Shown here piece after piece: positions 34,426-46,329 of a DNA stretch of 64,000 nucleotides (its first letter is position 1; each line of letters begins with the position of its first letter). The stretch spans positions 4,776,501-4,840,500 of the forward strand of contig OX419761.1 of NCBI GenBank assembly GCA_948567375.1, in the 5' to 3' direction. The translations under genes and the position numbers were made by a program. The notes under the pieces are model-generated. The model ran no database searches. It had not been told where the DNA came from and saw only the letters and a program-made list of their open reading frames with translations. The DNA is from Lunularia cruciata. Taxonomy: Eukaryota; Streptophyta; Marchantiopsida; Lunulariales; Lunulariaceae.

Positions 34426-36300
34426 TTACGTGTGGGCGAACATTTATCTTCTAGTTAGTATTGTAAAATAGATTTAAACTCCAGCTATTAGTCTCTGTTG
34501 ATCAATAGTCGAATACATTAAATACGTGAAATGTAAAATGAAAGATTTGACATGTATAGGTTGTGGTACTCAGTGTTATAAATTTTGTAAATTATTTTAC
34601 AAAAATCTTTTCTTCAAGAACAATCTGATCGGAATTATATTGGCAGAATACACGGTCAATAATCGAAAAGTTTGAAGAAATTCTAGCCTATTCTAAAAGA
34701 AAAACCTTGATAAAAACGCAAAACAGATGCTATTTTAACTTCTAAAATAGAGTGTTTATTTGACAATAAGTAAAATAACTGAACAAAACTTTTACAAATA
34801 GAAATAGGTATATTTATTATATTTATACTTGTCTTGTTTAGAAAACTTAAAATGGAAATGTAAACTTATGTAACTTAATTTCAAGGAATATTATCCTCGT
34901 TATAGATAAGATCCCTTTCCACTGAAATCGTTCTTTCTTTGTCTATGAAATCCATGTTGTATGATGAAAGGAAATAGAACGTTTCTAAACATTATATTAA
35001 CATTACCATTATAGTGTTATTAACTCGGCCATCATTCAACAAAGTTAGTAATTTGATACGAATTTTTTTTATCTTAAGTCTCTAAATTAATATTGACTCA
35101 CATATCATAAGATGTCCTCCAAAAATTTATCTTTTATTTTATTTTAGATAATATTGTGAATGTTTGACCACATATTGGACATCATTATTGATTAGATGTT
35201 ATTCTGCTAAATGTGTATTCTTGAAGCCTTGTAATACCTTAAGAGATTCATAGTGTATTAAGCATATTCTTCTTCTAGATGTCCTTAAGTTCATTCTTCA
35301 CTCAAAAGAAACCAACCAAATTAAAAAATTTGAATGAATTCCTAGTAATGCTTATTTATATCTCGAGAATGTGGATCACCTTAATTTTCAGCAATATTTT
35401 ATTTATAGTTTGTCTTCCGTTCTGTACATAAGATACACCTTTTCTTATAAGAGTAGCACAGAGTGATCCAGATACGATTAAATTCTTATCAGAAACTCTT
35501 AGCTATTTTTTGAACACATTCTAATCTATACTTAAGATACAATTTTAAACACAAATAACACATAAGGATCAAGATTTGATTAAATTCTAATCTAAAACTC
35601 TTAAATATTTTTGAACATGCATGGTAGCAACCTAACTCCTCTTCAAGATCTCTATCTTATTATCTGAATAAGTTTTTATTTTTATTTTTCCATAATGATG
35701 CAAGAGGTAAAGATTAACTATATTATAAAGATTATAATTATAAAAGTTTAAATATTATTATAAACATGATAAAAATATTTATAAATTAATTTTCATATTT
35801 ATCTAAATATAATATAGTGGAAATTTAAATTATTTTTTCATAATTATGGCCATAATATAAATGAGAGAATAAGTCACATTGTAATATAATTTCATATTAA
35901 GTTCATTTATATATTGATATTTTTTATTCAAATAAATAAATATAAATATATATATAGAGCTTTTTAATATCATTGAAGAATCAAGCAAAAAAACTTTTCT
36001 TTTAGAGTAGATGTATATCATAAATTAATTTTATGATATTTATTTTAAATATTAATAAATTTATATATGATATGTGTCTAAGTGTTGAAATATATTACTT
36101 ATATTAATCATTACTATCTTGGATTCATAATATGTAATTTTACTATAAAAGAAATATATTAATAATATTTCTAAATTATTATAAAAGAACTACACAAATA
36201 TAATATAAATGTATCATGCTCATATTTTTATTTTAATCTTGGTTTAAATAAAGTAGATTTAGCTATTTATAGATTTATTGGTGAGGAAATCTACTATAGG
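34426..36300. other. AT-rich intergenic, nothing recognised
   Basis: Very AT-rich, especially 35680-36240, with no usable open frame and no recognisable element. It ends exactly where copy A' begins. Confidence 0.5.
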
Positions 36301-36765
36301 TGTCACACCATTTATAGTAATGTCACATCTAGATTGCTCGGACATTGGAGTTGCAGTGATAGTAGTTAAAGGTATTTCAACAGTTTTTCCCATAGACTCT
36401 TTTTCGATGGTCAGATTTTGTGTTCGAGGTATTGATTTCACGATGGGGCCCATCGTCACTTTGCATGGTTCGTACCGTCGAGTGCGCCATCAGTGAGACC
36501 GTTAGGATTCCAGACCTAGCTCGAGTCCAAGGGTATACTTTGGAAGCTCTAGAGAGTGCAGCTCTAGAGAGCTCACTTCTCTGATGTTGAGCCTTCGAGT
36601 TCTTGGCTATGGTGGATAGAGGTCGGCGAGCGTCACATGGATTCTCTTAGCTAGAATGGGTGTGACTTGATTGTAATCAGTGCCTAGTTGTTGATAGTTT
36701 ATAGAGTGATAGATCAAGTACTGATCTAAGTTGAGTTGATTTGAGAGTTGTAAACAATCTTATTA
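36301..36765 (+). repeat. A repeat of element A'
   Basis: Homologous to A1 and A2 of element A in reverse orientation, about 465 bp. It ends at TTATTA and leads straight into the leader without a B segment, as A1 does. Confidence 0.85.
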
Positions 36766-37423
36766 CATCAGAGAAGTGAAGTCAGAGGGAAATTGGATGC
36801 AAAAACTATGAGTGTTAGTGGTATCCAAGTGCAATGGATTGTTGGTAGCTCAATCAAAGTTCAAATTTTCCTTGGTGTGCAGAAGCTCGTTGCTTGATGT
36901 AGATTTGGCAGTAAGGCAAACGGTGTGCGGAAACGCTTGCCAATTTTTTAGCAAAGAAAAGGCAAATTTTGAGCAATGGTTGTGATTTTGAGCTCAAGAG
37001 GTGAAGTTATGATCAATTTGTTGCAAGTTGTGCTAAGAAAGTAAAATTGGTGGTGGAGTTGGAAACCTATTCTCATGAATTTATGATTTGGAAATACTCG
37101 TTTATTCCATTGGCTCGAGTAGAGAGTTAGCGGAGGATTTGGTGGTCAGTCTTAGAGGCTTTGAGGCATAGGGCCGTGGGCTATGAGAGGCTAGGAAGGC
37201 CCAGAAGGGCCAACAAGCCAACTTGTTGGCGTGAGGCTAGCTAGTTTAGAGTAGATCTTGGTCATTGTTTGGCAAAATCTGCACATCTTGCTAGATTATG
37301 CGCAATAGGGTTTGACACCTAGATCTCTTGTTCCTAGACTAGTGCCCTTGCCAACTAGTCCACCCTCATTTATTGTCCTAATGACTGGCCCATTGTTATC
37401 GATACGCTTGTAGCTTTGGCTAG

Positions 37424-37428
37424 GAGAG
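37424..37428. repeat. Target-site duplication of B, left (GAGAG)
   Basis: GAGAG here and at 44090-44094. Removing B rejoins the A' leader across GGCTAGGAGAG, as in element A. Confidence 0.92.
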
Positions 37429-38221
37429 TGTAATACCAAGGGTTAGCCATATGATCTAGATGTGAAATTAGGTTTGGTAACATCTAGAATGATGTTATAC
37501 ATGATGGTCAAAATAGATCAGATAGAAGTATCACCAAAAGAGTACTTCTACTAATAGGGCAGAAACCGAAATAGACTTGAGAACCTTAGAATCAATAGCT
37601 AGACATATGATTTAAAGGTGAGAATTAGTTTGGTAACATATGGAAGGATGTTACACATGATGGACTAAATAGATCAGAAAGAGGTATCACCAAAAGAGGA
37701 CTTCTACTAATAGAGTAGGAACCGAAATATGCCTGAAATCTTTGAAGGCAATTTTGGAGGCCTAAACGGATGAATTAGGCCTCAAAAATGTGCAGATTCC
37801 CCCCTCCTCAACGGAAGAAAGGCTGGCCTTCCCTCCCCCTTGGTTTGTCTTGTCGAGAGCTTTCCAACGATACCTTACTCATGTGATTCTGAGATTCCTA
37901 TAGGAAGATTCCCTAAAAGATTCCCTCCGGTCAAAGCTTGTTTGACCAACCAGATAGGACCTAGACCAGACAGGTCACCCATCCAAGTAAGTAATCCAAG
38001 AGTGGAGCTTGCTGACATATCACCTATCTGTGTCCCTAATCCTATGGTGGAGCTTCCTTGGAAGAGATCCTCTTTGTCTATATAATAAAGAGAAGGTGCT
38101 CCCTTGGAGCATCGAATGTTTGAGTGTGCAATCTGTGTTTTCTCTCTTCTCTTGTCCTCGGAGTATTACAATGAGTGTGCAATCTGTGTTTTCTCTCTTC
38201 TCTTGTCCTCGGAGTATTACA
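37429..38221 (+). repeat. 5' LTR of element B
   Basis: 793 bp, TGTAATACC...GTATTACA. Promoter box TATATAATA at 38079-38087. The last 51 bp (38122-38172) are tandemly repeated at 38173-38223. The 3' LTR has only one unit, which accounts for the length difference. Confidence 0.95.
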
Positions 38222-38222
38222 A

Positions 38223-38235
38223 TGGTATCAGAGCG
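38223..38235 (+). other. Primer-binding site of element B
   Basis: TGGTATCAGAGCG, one base after the 5' LTR. It is complementary to the 3' end of plant initiator-methionine tRNA, the commonest primer for plant LTR elements. Confidence 0.95.
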
Positions 38236-38361
38236 AGTGTTCTAGTCCAAGAGAGTGGATCACCCCTCTTGGAATAGCACGAACTACTGAAACTGAGTAA
38301 TTTGAGGTGGAGAACATAGAGTAATTGCTAGACTTAGGAAGGACTTTAGAGAGCGGATGGG

Positions 38362-38550
38362 ATGGATGCGCCGGGGGGACAATTTCCCGCACCTAGCTTT
38401 CCATTCTCAAACCCATTCCACATCAAGGTTATGTACATCCAGCATGAGCAGATGAGAGTATCGCTAGTTTATCACTTTGGTGCGGAATTCATGGACAGAG
38501 TGATGAACTCACCAAACCCGGTGATTCTACCTGTAGTGATATATGACTGA
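38362..38550 (+). pseudogene. Pre-gag open frame 1 of element B
   Basis: 62 codons. The core FHIKVMYIQHEQMRV...YHFGAEFMDRVM...VILPVV resembles pre-gag frame 2, suggesting a duplicated small domain. No known family was recognised. It could be a broken N-terminal extension of gag or an accessory protein. Confidence 0.45.
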
Positions 38551-38587
38551 GAGTGGGATTTGACAATCTACATTCTATTATGATAAT

Positions 38588-38791
38588 ATGGATATGAATG
38601 TCCCAAGTCCTCTCCCTTTCAACACTCAAGTAGAAATCCGTTATGTAGTGAGGCCAAAATTGATGTTTAGAGATTTTATGGTTAGGAATTTTGGTGAGGA
38701 GTATTATCAACGAGTGATAGCTTTTGAGGTCCCAATGGTAGTTCCAATAGTTCGTGCGCCTTCCAGAGTGATTATATTGACTTTGTATTGA
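38588..38791 (+). pseudogene. Pre-gag open frame 2 of element B
   Basis: 67 codons, in the same frame as gag but separated from it by a TGA at 38789-38791. The core VEIRYVVRPKLM...VRNFGEEYYQRVI...VVPIV aligns by eye with pre-gag frame 1. Function unknown. Confidence 0.45.
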
Positions 38792-38836
38792 AGTAGACGT
38801 TAGCAATTGGGTGTTGCAGGAACCATGGATCCGTAG

Positions 38837-39649
38837 TTGCAAGAGCTGGTGCAAGGAATGCAAGGGATGTTGAATGAATTTCAAGAGATTAAGATGACCA
38901 TGGAGACATTGCAAAGTCAAGTGCAGATCCTCAGGAACGATCAAGCCATGCAAGAAGAAGAGCCGTCTCAAAACCCAGTACTTGCGACTGAAGTACTTGG
39001 AGAGGCACCCATGCCTACGAACCCTATCAACGATGAAGCCACATTGCTACTCCGGATGAAGAAGACCTGCAACATCAAGCTTTACAAGGGGCAGCGTACA
39101 ATGGGAGTTGTGGAGAATTGGATCTTGAGAATGAATCGATATTTTAGATTGTTCTCAACAGAGATCACAGAGCATGCTGCAGGCGTGTTTGCATGTGGGT
39201 ACTTGACCGATGAAGCCCTCACATGGTATGATGCTTGGGAACGATCCATGCTGGTAGAGAGAAGAGAGGTCACATGGACAGCAATGCAAGAAGGACTGCT
39301 CAAGAATTTCCAATTGGTGGATTCTGTGCAGATGGCTCAAACCCGACTATGGGGATTGAGACAGAAGAATAGCGTACAAGAGTATGTGGAGGCATTTTTG
39401 GATCTACAAGTCGCAATTACCGACATGAGTCCAGCAAAGGCTCTTGACAATTTCAAACGAGGGTTGAAAGAGCGGATTCGCCAAGAAGTCATGGTGCAAA
39501 ACCCTCGCACGGTATTTGAAGCTATTGCTTGTGTGCAGAGAATAGCCAGAGCATTAGGTGGAGGTGAAGGAGTAGTTCCACCTCAACATTATCGGGCAGA
39601 AATGCCACACATGGGTGGACCAATACCGATGGAATTGGGCAACCTTTGA
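38837..39649 (+). CDS. Gag capsid of element B
   Basis: 270 residues. A Gln-rich helical start (QELVQGMQGMLNEFQEIK) looks coiled-coil. It is followed by the retrotransposon gag core, with AAGVFACGYLTDEALTWYDAWE, TWTAMQEGLLKNFQ and RLWGLRQKNSVQEYVEAF. This would form the particle shell. The zinc-knuckle part follows in another frame (39646-39912), so a frameshift separates them. It has a clean ATG but no intact link to pol. Confidence 0.88.
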   Translation: MQELVQGMQGMLNEFQEIKMTMETLQSQVQILRNDQAMQEEEPSQNPVLATEVLGEAPMPTNPINDEATLLLRMKKTCNIKLYKGQRTMGVVENWILRMNRYFRLFSTEITEHAAGVFACGYLTDEALTWYDAWERSMLVERREVTWTAMQEGLLKNFQLVDSVQMAQTRLWGLRQKNSVQEYVEAFLDLQVAITDMSPAKALDNFKRGLKERIRQEVMVQNPRTVFEAIACVQRIARALGGGEGVVPPQHYRAEMPHMGGPIPMELGNL

Positions 39650-39912
39650 TTTCGAGATCGAGGAGCACGGCCGCTTCAAGGAGAGCGGGGACGGGTAGAA
39701 GAACAAAGAGATGGAGTCCACAAGGAGAAGGGACTCGAGGAGAACAACGCCGTTGTTACAATTGTGGCCGTATTGGGCACATATCTACCAATTATCGCAC
39801 TCGTTTCCCTAGAGGCCCCCGGCCTTCGTACAGGCGATCTTTGAACAACATGGAGAAGTACATTGAAGAGGAAGAGGTGGAAACCACTTCGGAAAACGAA
39901 GATCGTCAGTAA
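39646..39912 (+). pseudogene. Nucleocapsid of element B with damaged zinc knuckle
   Basis: Basic region with CYNCGRIGHISTNYR. The knuckle pattern C-x2-C-x4-H-x4 ends in Tyr instead of the fourth ligand Cys. Frame shifted relative to both capsid and protease. Confidence 0.82.
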
Positions 39913-40007
39913 ATGTACCTCGCGGCCTTACAGGCTCAATAAGGAAGCAAAGAAGCGAGGGAAGGAAGAAGAATAATGCACAAAGATCCTGAAAGGCAAC
40001 CTCACAA

Positions 40008-40553
40008 ATGATTGTCGTGAATGGAATCCTAGAAGGTAATCAAGTGAGAGTATTAATAGATCCGGGAGCAACAGAGAATTTCTTGTCTTGCTCTGTTGCA
40101 ATAAGCTTGGGAATGGATCTAGAGAGAGATGGAAGTGAAGCAATAGAGTTACCAAATGGGGAAACAGAGAGGATTGTATCATTACTTAGACGGGTAACCC
40201 TCTCTGTAGGAGAATATCAGGAAGCAATTGAGTGGTGAGTGATACAGTTAGCCCGTTATGATGCAATTTTAGGCATGCCATGGATGGAGCAGTACAACCC
40301 AATGGTGGATTGGAGGAAGAAAGTAGTGAGAACCCACCAATGGTCAATCATTGGGGTTAAAGAAAAATCACACAGGCAAAAACTGCCTCTATATGTCGTA
40401 GGGACGACAACTATTTGTAAGACCGATAGATGTTTTCTGGGTCTAATAAGAGAAGTCCAGAGTGCACAACTCGCTGGACAAATTCCTGAGAAATTGAAGG
40501 ATGTGGTGGATGAGTTTCAAGATGTCTTTCCCGATGATCTACCCTCAGGATGA
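40008..40553 (+). pseudogene. Protease region of element B
   Basis: Contains VRVLIDPGATENFLS, the aspartic protease box with Pro in place of the usual Ser/Thr, then RYDAILGMPWM and a pre-RT linker ending QDVFPDDLPSG. Stops: TGA 40236-40238 and TGA 40551-40553. Same frame as RT downstream. Confidence 0.85.
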
Positions 40554-42182
40554 CCACCTAAAAGGCGAGTAGATCACAAAATAGAGACACTCCCGGGGAA
40601 GACACCTCCTTGTAAGGCCCCATATCGCCTATCACCTCATGAGTTGGAGGAGTGTAAGACTCAAATTGAGGAGATGCTACAGAAAGGGTTCATCCAACCT
40701 AGCGTATCACCATATGGGGCCCCTGTCTTGTTTGTGAAGAAGAAGGATGGTACAATGTGCATGTGCATTGACTATCGGGGTCTCAATCAACAAACAGTGA
40801 AGAACAAATACCCCTTACCTCGCATGGATGACCTGTTTGATCAACTCCATGGAGCAAGATACTTCACCAAACTGGACTTGTGGAGCGGTTACAATCAAAT
40901 CCGAATTGCAGAGGAGGATGTGTACAAAACTACCTTTCGAACCAAGTATGGCCACTTTGAGTATCTTGTGATGCCTTTTGGCCTCACCAATGCGCCTGCC
41001 ACTTTCATGAGCCTAATGAATCACATATTTCGTCCATACTTGGATAAGTCTGTTATCGTCTTCTTGGATGATATCTTAGTATATAGTAGCATGATGACAG
41101 AACACAAACAACATCTACGAGAGGTCCCCCAGATTCTAAGACATAATCAATTGTACGCTAAAATCTCAAAGTGTGAGTTTGGCAAGTCTGAAGTAGACTA
41201 CTTAGGGCATAGAGTAAGTGCAGAGGGCATTCAAGTATTGACAAATAAAATAGAGGTCATTCAAAAATGGAGTGCCCCAGAAGATCAGACTCAACTCAAG
41301 AGCTTCTTGGGGTTGACGGGATTCTATCGTAGATTTGTCAAGGACTTCTCTAAGGTTGCACAGCCTTTAACAACACTACTTGGCAAGGGGAAGAAGTGGA
41401 CATGGGGAACTGCACAAGAGTTGGCCTTTCAAGAATTGAAGGCCGCCTTGCTACATGCACCAATCTTGAAGTGGTATGACCCAAAACGTCCAATCAAGTT
41501 GGCTACGGATGCATCAGGCGTAGCAATAGGAGCAGTCCTACAACAAGAGTGGCATGACGGATGGCATCCAATTGCATATTTCTCTCGAAAGTTGTTACCG
41601 GCAGAGCGCAACTACCACACCACAGTACAAGAAGAGCTGGCCATTGTTCTAGCAACCAAGCATTGGAAGCACTACCTGGGCAAGAAGGCATTTGTAGTAG
41701 AGACAGACCACAAACCTCTAGTTTACCTCAAGACGCAGAAGGATCTATCTCGTCGCCAAATTCGATGGGCAGAGTGGCGACAACGCTTCAACATGACAAT
41801 CACCTATGTGGAAGGTAAGAAGCAACTTGCAGATGCATTCACCCACATGCCAATGGCCAATAACTTGGCGGCAGAGGTTAAGATTAACCCTGAATTCTGG
41901 CAAGAGATTCTAGCTGCTACAAAAACTGATCCACAGATTGTAGAAGCGCAATCGTCCAAAGGTGTCACCAACACCCAAGGACTCACCTTTTGGGAGGGCC
42001 GATTGTGGATCCCAAATGTCCCAAAATTATGCACCACCATTCTAGCGGAATGTCATGATTTGGCCATTGCAGCTCATGTTGGAGTGGACAAGACCTTAGA
42101 GGCAGTCAAGCGCCATTACTTTTGGCCCAAGATGAGCAACGACGTGATGGACTATGTGCGTAGCTGCCTACTTTATCAATAG
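40554..42182 (+). pseudogene. Reverse transcriptase-RNase H and integrase zinc module of element B
   Basis: Open from 40644 to the TAG at 42180-42182 (512 codons). RT motifs: [33 protein letters not shown] and the active-site box [10 protein letters not shown] (residues 129-138). RNase [42 protein letters not shown] (the usual S in the last box is T). The integrase zinc module has H-x-x-x-H, then SCLLYQ, where the second ligand Cys of C-x2-C is Tyr, followed directly by the stop. RT and RNase H look catalytically intact. Confidence 0.92.
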
Positions 42183-43337
42183 AACAAAGCTTCTAATCAA
42201 GCTCCTGCAGGGCTCCTTCAACCTCTTCCCACTCCTACCCAACATTGGGAACAAGTGAGTATGGATCTCGTCTGTGAATTACCCAAGACCACCTCAGGGT
42301 TTGACTCCATTGTGGTCTTTGTGGACCGGCTCAACAAATTGATTCATGTACGCCCTACCACCAAGGAGGTGACCTCTCCACAACTAGCTCAACTATACTT
42401 AGATGCAATCTTTGCTCACCATGGCTTGTCTAGAGTACTCATCACCGATAGAGGCACCCAATTCACCAGTTTGTTTTGGCGAACACTCTTTGGTTTCTTC
42501 AAAACCAAGTTGGCCATGTCTACAACTTACCACCCACAAACAGATGGCCAAACAAAGCGGGCTAATCGCACAATTGAAGACATGTTACGCGGCTTCACCT
42601 TAGAAGAGCAAGAGAGGTGGGACACCCTACTACCGTTGGTAGAATTTGCTTACAACAATTTAGTGAATGCCTCTACCCAGGTCACTCCGTTCTTCCTTAT
42701 GTATGGTGAGCATCCCTTCACACTTTCTAGCTTGATGAAGATCCGCCCAGTGACTACCAAGGTTGATGCAGTCAACACATTTGTTTCTAGAATCCAACAA
42801 GGTGTGGAAAGCGCAAAGCACAGGTTACAAATTGCGCAAAATCAACAAAAGCAGTATGCTTATGCACACCGTAGGCACATGGAGGTAAATGTTGGGGATC
42901 AAGTGTGGCTATTGACAACCAACCTCACATTAGTTGGATCTCGTAAGCTCAGACCTTGTTTTATTGAGCCTTTCTCGATTCTTTGTCGCATCGGCACTGT
43001 GGCATATCACCTTGAGCTACCACCACACATAAAGATCCATCTAGTGTTCCATGTCTCCCTATTACGCAGATATGCTCCCCGATCAGGCCAAGGTACTTCC
43101 ACACATGACATTCGACCTTGTCTGACAGTCATTGATGGCATAGAGAAATATGAAGTGGAGCGGATTCTCCAAAAGCGCATGCGTGGTACTCGCCATCCGC
43201 GGGTGGAATATCTAGTACAATGGAAAGGTTACGCACTCTATGAAGCAACTTGGGGACCCGCTGCCAATTTGGCACATGCACCGGTGTTGGTGCAAGCATT
43301 TGAGCAACAATTGCACAACGAGGACGTTGCGTCTTAA
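42183..43337 (+). pseudogene. Integrase and chromodomain of element B
   Basis: In frame with RT beyond the TAG at 42180; open from 42255 for 360 codons. The DDE core is complete: SMDLVCELP, LITDRGTQF, and HPQTDGQTKRANRTIE with Glu. Then a post-core module (HIKIHLVFHVSLLRRY) and a C-terminal chromodomain, YEVERILQKR...VEYLVQWKGYALYEATWGP, with the usual W-x-P. Chromodomains bind methylated H3 and target insertion to heterochromatin. Stop TAA at 43335-43337. Confidence 0.92.
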
Positions 43338-43349
43338 AAGGAGGGAGGT
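43336..43349 (+). other. Polypurine tract of element B
   Basis: AAAAGGAGGGAGG immediately before the 3' LTR, the plus-strand primer for reverse transcription. Confidence 0.88.
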
Positions 43350-43350
43350 C

Positions 43351-44089
43351 TGTAATACCAAGGGTTAGCCATATGATCTAGATGTGAAATTCGGTTTGGT
43401 AACATTTAGAATGATGTTATACATGATGGTCAAAATAGATCAGATAGAAGTATCACCAAAAGAGTACTTCTACTAATAGGGCAGAAACCAAAATAGACTT
43501 GAGAACCTTAGAACCAATAGCTAGACATATGATTTAAAGGTGAGAATTGGTTTGGTAACATCTGGAAGGATATTACACATGATGGACTAAACAGATCAGA
43601 AAGAGGTATCACCAAAAGGGGACTTCTACTAATAGAGTAGGAACCGAAATATGCTTGAAATCTTTGAAGGCAATTTCGGAGGCCTAAACGGATGAATTAG
43701 GCCTTGAAAATGTGCAGATTTTCCCTCCCAATAGAGGAAGGCTGGCCTTCCCTCCCCCTTGGTTTGTCTCGTCGAGAGCTTTCCAACGGTACCTTACTCA
43801 TGTGATTCTGAGATTCCTACAGGAAGATTCCCTAAAAGATTCCCTCCGGTCAAAGCTCGTTTGACCAACCAGATAGGACCTAGACCAGACAGGTCACCCA
43901 TCCAAGTAAGTAATCCAAGAGTGGAGCTTGCTGACATGTCACCTATCTGTGTCCCTAATCCTATGGTGGAGCTTCCTTGGAGGAGATTCTCTTTGTCTAT
44001 ATAATAAAGAGAAGGTGCTCACTTGGGGCATAGAATGTTTGAGTGTGCAATCTGTGTTTTCTCTCTTCTCTTGTCCTCGGAGTATTACA
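43351..44089 (+). repeat. 3' LTR of element B
   Basis: 739 bp, TGTAATACC...AGTATTACA, TATATAATA box at 43998-44006. Single copy of the 51-bp end unit. Followed by GAGAG (44090-44094). Confidence 0.95.
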
Positions 44090-44566
44090 GAGAGGCAGTT
44101 TGATCCCATTCTTGGTGATCTTGGTAGCTTAGGACGTAGATACAAACTTCTCTTATGTCAAATGCCAAATGGTGGTAGAGTTAGTCCCGTGTTGCTTTAT
44201 GAGATGGAGTGTTTTTGTTTAGATTTCTTGTGATTGGACCAGTTCTATTCTCTACTTCCTATTTGTGCACGACATTTGTGTGAGGTGCCTTGACTTTTGA
44301 GCATTGGTGCTCTAGTGTGCTCTCGATAGTGAGGTTGGAGTAATGACAAGTCAGACTACCTTTGTTTCTCTTTAGTGAAGTAAGAAGTGATGACCTATAG
44401 ACCGTGAGAGTGAATGTTGTGATGGCAGGTTATAGGTTCCACTTTCTCCTAGTGTAGTTATCTTAGTTAGAGTTATATTAGTGGGTGGTGTTCCATGAGT
44501 ATTGGCACTTGTTGGTGCTCAATTGGTGTTGGCACTTGGTGGGGTACTTATGGTTACTTTGTCACA

Positions 44567-46237
44567 ATGGAGTTCTTTGGGGATTCCAGAGGAGTTAGCT
44601 CTACAGTACACAGTGGGTTTACTCAAAGTGGTGCTTGGTATCAGCCTATATCTCAAGAGGAGATTGACTCTAATTTGGAGTTTGACATAGGAGTTGATTT
44701 AGTTCAGATTGCATTTGGCGTGTTCACATTGTTGTTGTGGGATATGGAAGAGATTTATGTGGCCTCCAAAAGCCCTAGGCATTACTCTAATATAGTGGGT
44801 ACCATTGAGTTGGATGACTTCATCCAAGAGTTTGATAGTTGGTGTGATCTGCAGCAAATACGGAACCCGACTTTGCTTACACCCTTCATGGCATGGAAGG
44901 GGTTGTTTTAGCATTTGGAAGGTCCACCAATGGATGAATACCATGAGTTTAGGAGAGCTTATTTAGAGGAGATTGGGCTATGGAGACAATATTGATCTTC
45001 GAACTATGTCTCCATCATTTCAAGTTTGGTTGCCAAGAATAGATTGGCTGTACCCACGAGTTCTACCTTGAGTAGTGTTGGTGGAGCTAGTGGAGGTACA
45101 CTAGCTAGAGATAGTGCTAACACAAATGGAGGTACTGCTATAGGAGGTGGTGTGGTACTAGGGTTTAACCTCATGGTGGAGTTCTTCTAGTGTTTGAGGC
45201 AGAACTACCAAGGAGTGCGGACTGACAAGTTGAGGAGCTTGCAAGAGTTCCAACAAAAGGTTGGAGAGAGCTTACGTGAGGCATACACTCACATGAGACG
45301 GCTGATCAGTTTCACTTAGGGAGTTACTGAGGCCTATGCAGTCCAAGTTTGGTATGGGATACTAGACAAGGAGTTGTGACGTAGAGTTCATGATGCTACG
45401 TTGTTACAGGCTACTTTGCTTACTTTGACGGTGGTCTTTGGTTTGGCTGAGCATATTGCGCTCAACATGGTGGAGGAGAGGATGGTGACATCTGGATTTG
45501 GTAAGGAAACCTCATCCACAGTTATTACTTCTTCTAGAGTGCAGCAGAGTGCACCACGCCCAATTGGTTTTCAAGAAGAGGGTGGGCAGCCCAGATCCTA
45601 TGGAGCAAGTGGAGGGCCTACTAGAGTTAGACCCTTATCTTCATTTTTGGGTCAACAATAGCCAATGAGTAGTGGTGTTGCTTGTTGGACTTGTGGTGGA
45701 CCTCACCATAGGAGAGAGTGTACCCAAGGCAGTGGACCTGATACCTCTGGTGCATCACAGTCAACATAGAGGTAGTGTGAGCATTGCCATAGATTTGGTC
45801 ACACTAGTGACCGGTGCTTTGACCTACACCCGGCGTTAGAGAGTGGTAGGGCTCCTATGGCAGGTAGTAGAGGAGCTCTAGTTCATGGAGAACAAGGTGG
45901 CAGAGGTGGTGGTAGAGGATCTATACCTAGTAGAGGTGTGGTACCTACTCTTACTTTTGATATAGTTATAGCTACTTGGATTGAGCAGTTGGAGTAGAGA
46001 TTAGCTAGTATGGCCATTGCTCATAAGAGATCAAATTCGGGTGATGAGGCTTCCACCTCATATGTTGGTGATAGAGATGCTTTGGACTTCATGTGCGGAG
46101 CAGCACATGTGGATGCATCTATAGTGACTATGAGTGCAGTTCATGCTCCAGAGCCTAGAGGAGCATTAGTGCAGTTGGACCCACAGAGAGGAGAGGTTAG
46201 GAGACAAGTCAAACTTCTCCAGTCTTTCACTCTCTGA
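44567..46237 (+). pseudogene. Gag of element A'
   Basis: Homologue of gag in A, starting ATGGAGTTCTTTGGG. One frame up to a 2-bp deletion near 46233. In-frame stops compared with A: TAG 44909-44911 (CAG in A), TAG 45317-45319 (CAG in A), TGA 45377-45379 (CGA in A), TAG 45659-45661 (CAG in A) and TAG 45995-45997 (CAG in A). Others include a TAG shared with A between the two zinc knuckles (about 45766). The second knuckle CEHCHRFGHTSDRC is intact. Confidence 0.85.
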
Positions 46238-46329
46238 GGCATTGCAAAAAATATCCATGGCTCCTAGACATTCCAGTGCAGGTGTGGTAGGTGATGATGG
46301 AGTGCATGATAGACTACATGCTACATCAC

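Larger units (their letters stand above)
37429..44089 (+). mobile_element. Element B: nearly complete Ty3/gypsy chromovirus
   Basis: 6,661 bp with TG...CA LTRs (37429-38221 and 43351-44089), a tRNA-iMet primer site, gag, protease, RT-RNase H, integrase with a chromodomain, and a polypurine tract. The LTRs differ at about 3-4% of positions by hand count, mostly transitions. Inserted in A' with duplication GAGAG. Gag and pol are broken by a few stops and frameshifts, so it is no longer autonomous. Confidence 0.95.
36301..46320 (+). mobile_element. Element A' (second copy of family A), split by B and truncated in gag
   Basis: Plus strand, in two parts: 36301-37428 and 44090-46320. It starts with the A repeat (36301-36765, TGTCACACCATTT...CTTATTA) followed directly by the same leader as in A (CATCAGAGAAGTGAAG). 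The leader is cut by element B at GAGAG and resumes at 44090. The gag homologue follows and stops near 46320, fused to gag of element C. No protease, methyltransferase or 3' end is present. It confirms the 5' organisation of the family. Confidence 0.88.

Noticed and set aside
38489-38971. 160-codon minus-strand frame within element B
   Set aside because: Overlaps the pre-gag and gag frames on the other strand; a shadow of them.
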